From NCBI RefSeq assembly GCF_026104355.1, contig NZ_CP110535.1:4464001-4528000 (forward strand): a stretch of 64,000 nt of DNA, written 5' to 3'. Position 1 is the stretch's first letter, and each line of letters starts with the position of its first letter. Made by a program: the position numbers and the translations under genes. The notes beneath the pieces were generated by a model, which was not told where the DNA came from, ran no database searches, and saw nothing but the letters and a program-made list of their open reading frames with translations. This document shows, one piece after another, positions 62,651 through 64,000 of the stretch. The stretch is from Halomonas sp. BDJS001. Its GTDB lineage: Bacteria; Pseudomonadota; Gammaproteobacteria; Pseudomonadales; Halomonadaceae.

Positions 62651-63040
62651 TTACGCGATTTCTTTCACAACCCAACTGACCACTTCTTCATTACCAAATT
62701 CTGCTTTCCACTCTTGAATGACTTTATGATTCCCGCCACGGGTTTCCACCACTTCGCCCGTGTGTGGGTTCTTGTATACCTTCAAGGGGCGCTTTTTACG
62801 ACCATCCGTGCTGCTTGTGCTTACCTTGCCAGTTTTTGCTGGTTTGGAGCGGTAAGTTGGGTCAAGCATTTCACATACGTCGCGCGCTAATTTTCCGTGC
62901 TCCGTCATGAGCGCTTGCAGTCTTTCTTTGAATTCAAGCTCTTTTTTTAGCTCACTGTTATTTTCCAGTGCTTGCAGCTCTTCTTGTAGCTGCTTTAACA
63001 TCTGCTCTTTTTTGAGATAATCACTCAGTACCGACGCCAT
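62651..63040 (-). CDS. MvaT/MvaU-family nucleoid protein (H-NS analogue)
   Basis: This 129-residue protein has an N-terminal coiled-coil for dimers (LKKEQMLKQLQEELQALENN, then LKKELEFKERLQALM) and the C-terminal DNA-binding domain with VYKNPHTGEVVETRGGNHK followed by EWKAEFG, the hallmark of Pseudomonas MvaT. These proteins coat AT-rich DNA and silence foreign genes. It may repress AT-rich or acquired clusters such as parts of this window. Strain chromosomes often encode more than one. Confidence 0.93.
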   Translation of the reverse strand: MASVLSDYLKKEQMLKQLQEELQALENNSELKKELEFKERLQALMTEHGKLARDVCEMLDPTYRSKPAKTGKVSTSSTDGRKKRPLKVYKNPHTGEVVETRGGNHKVIQEWKAEFGNEEVVSWVVKEIA

Positions 63041-63183
63041 AGTCTAAATTCCTATATTTTAAATTTTATTTAAGATAACCCTTAAACGTATATCTTGCGT
63101 ATTATAGCTTTAATATAGTCATTGAGAAAAGAAAAGCTCAAGTTTGATTACTGGGTAGGGGGCGTGCCATTTGGTCACACCCC

Positions 63184-63218
63184 AAAAAGGGCTTGCGAGA
63201 AATCGCAGGCCCTTTTTT
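63184..63218. terminator. Bidirectional rho-independent terminator
   Basis: A 9-bp stem (GGGCTTGCG with CGCAGGCCC, one G-T pair) is flanked by five A on the left and six T on the right, so it can work in both directions. No gene ends directly before it. On the minus strand it follows a tRNA-like 3' remnant. The rest of 63041-63431 holds no gene. Confidence 0.75.
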
Positions 63219-63344
63219 GCAATTTGGCTCGCCCGGCAGAAGTTGAACCGGCAACTCTCGTTTCGGAGGCTGGTTTCAGCCGCTATTTTAACAACTATTT
63301 CAACAACTGTCTCAGCCACTGGGAGCCGAACTGCCCAGCGAAGA

Positions 63345-63415
63345 TTGCATACAAAAAAGACTAAAGTCTAGTTCTTAACCCCTAAAATTGTGATCTATCT
63401 TGAAATTGTATGCAA
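63345..63415. promoter_or_regulatory. Pair of inverted 10-bp sites before the GntR gene
   Basis: TTGCATACAA (63345-63354) and TTGTATGCAA (63406-63415) are exact reverse complements 51 bases apart. Each resembles the TTGTATACAA sites of FadR/GntR-type regulators. The second lies 16 bases before the ATG of the GntR gene, which suggests autoregulation, perhaps with looping. Confidence 0.6.
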
Positions 63416-63431
63416 CTTTGGGCGCGAAACG

Positions 63432-64000
63432 ATGGACGCTATACCCGCAAACGCCTCAAAAGTAGTTCAGACCGCCACGGCTAGGGTTCACGATGTGATC
63501 AAGCGGCGGATTCTAAATGGCCATTACCAGGCAAATGAGTACCTTCGCGAAACGAGTGTAGCCAGTGAGCTTAACGTCAGCCGTACACCCGTGCGTGAGG
63601 CGCTGCGGGAGTTGGTGTCGGAAGGTTGGCTCGAAGCCATTCCCCATCGTGGCTCACGCGTGGTGGCTTGGACGGCGAAAGATGCTCGCGAAGTATTCGA
63701 ATTACGTTTGGTACTAGAGCCCTTAGCGGTTCGCTTAGCCTCCACACAGATAAGCAAGTCATGCTTTACGTCTTTAGAAACCCTAGCGACTCAAATGGAA
63801 GCGCTCACCGAACAGGTCGACACAAACGCTGAATCCCGCAACGGCATTGCGTCACTTAATCACGAATTTCACCGAACGCTGATTCTCGCTAGCAACAACC
63901 AACGATTAGCAAACTTGCTCGAAAATGTTGTTCGCACATCGGTCATCCATCGCAACTTCGGCAACTATGACCTTGCCAACCTTCGCCGCAGCATGCGTCA
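63432..64000 (+). CDS. GntR family regulator, FCD subfamily, 3' end outside window
   Basis: The frame is open from the ATG at 63432 to the window edge (189 codons). The winged HTH shows NGHYQANEYLRETSVASELN with SRTPVREALREL; the FCD domain follows with VFELRLVLEPLAVRLA and NHEFHRTLILAS. A 75-base stretch of its HTH has a decayed copy at 15116-15190. The ligand and target are not visible, since downstream genes are outside the window. Confidence 0.93.
   Translation, partial: MDAIPANASKVVQTATARVHDVIKRRILNGHYQANEYLRETSVASELNVSRTPVREALRELVSEGWLEAIPHRGSRVVAWTAKDAREVFELRLVLEPLAVRLASTQISKSCFTSLETLATQMEALTEQVDTNAESRNGIASLNHEFHRTLILASNNQRLANLLENVVRTSVIHRNFGNYDLANLRRSMR

Noticed and set aside
1..64000. 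CRISPR arrays, rRNA operons, intact insertion sequences or prophage
   Set aside because: No regularly spaced repeats, rRNA segments, transposase, integrase or phage structural genes were recognised.

Overview
The window looks like a chromosomal segment of a halophilic gammaproteobacterium, most likely Halomonas or a close relative. The grounds are moderately high GC, acid-rich proteins, many TRAP transporters and an MvaT-type nucleoid protein. This is inference from gene content, not a database match. No rRNA, intact tRNA, CRISPR array or intact insertion sequence was found.

Region 1 (1-10.6 kb) degrades tyrosine, phenylalanine and aryl-pyruvates. It holds a FAD aromatic hydroxylase (cut by the left edge), a DUF2783 protein, homogentisate dioxygenase, fumarylacetoacetase, maleylacetoacetate isomerase, a giant fused indolepyruvate:ferredoxin oxidoreductase, two Lrp/AsnC regulators and 4-hydroxyphenylpyruvate dioxygenase. 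Region 2 (10.6-15.4 kb) has a self-sufficient CYP116B-type P450 with a lone TRAP binding protein and a divergent IclR regulator. A short relic of a GntR gene lies beside it.

Region 3 (15.4-30.3 kb) appears to be one organic-acid catabolic regulon: tcuAB, a GntR regulator, aldehyde dehydrogenase, a TAXI-TRAP transporter, a 3-hydroxyisobutyrate-dehydrogenase-like enzyme, an SMP-30 lactonase-like protein, a DctPQM TRAP transporter and an SDR. A direct-repeat motif (TTGRAYAC N2 TTGGATAC) occurs before the regulator and before both TRAP operons. The second operon seems to have obtained its promoter by duplication, since a truncated copy of the dehydrogenase gene still sits behind it. Region 4 (30.3-34.9 kb) has a PNPOx-like/ferredoxin-reductase fusion, a glutathione transferase and two LysR regulators.

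Region 5 (35.1-55.6 kb) is the most notable part: an almost complete non-flagellar type III secretion system (T3SS) with rhizobial-type (Rhc/Nol) gene order. From the sctD end it reads sctD, unknown, TPR, sctV, secretin, lipoprotein, then sctC N-domain, small ORF, sctI, J, K, L, N, O, Q, R, S, T, a giant NolX/HrpK-like protein and sctU. The outer-membrane module is unusual. The pore is a Tad-pilus-type (CpaC/RcpA) secretin followed by a CpaD-like lipoprotein, with a TPR lipoprotein on the opposite strand, while the N0/N1 part of a classical SctC is a separate gene. SctU lacks the NPTH autocleavage motif. The giant protein carries an A-B-A'-B' internal repeat. Two small genes at the two ends of the locus share a C-terminal module and are candidates for needle or filament subunits.

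Region 6 (55.9-64 kb) holds a PAS-GGDEF diguanylate cyclase, a tctABC tricarboxylate transporter whose tctA is frameshifted in a G6 run, a HutC-type GntR with a perfect palindrome upstream, a divergent amidohydrolase, a doubly frameshifted gene for a secreted protein, an MvaT-family silencer and a GntR/FCD regulator cut by the right edge.
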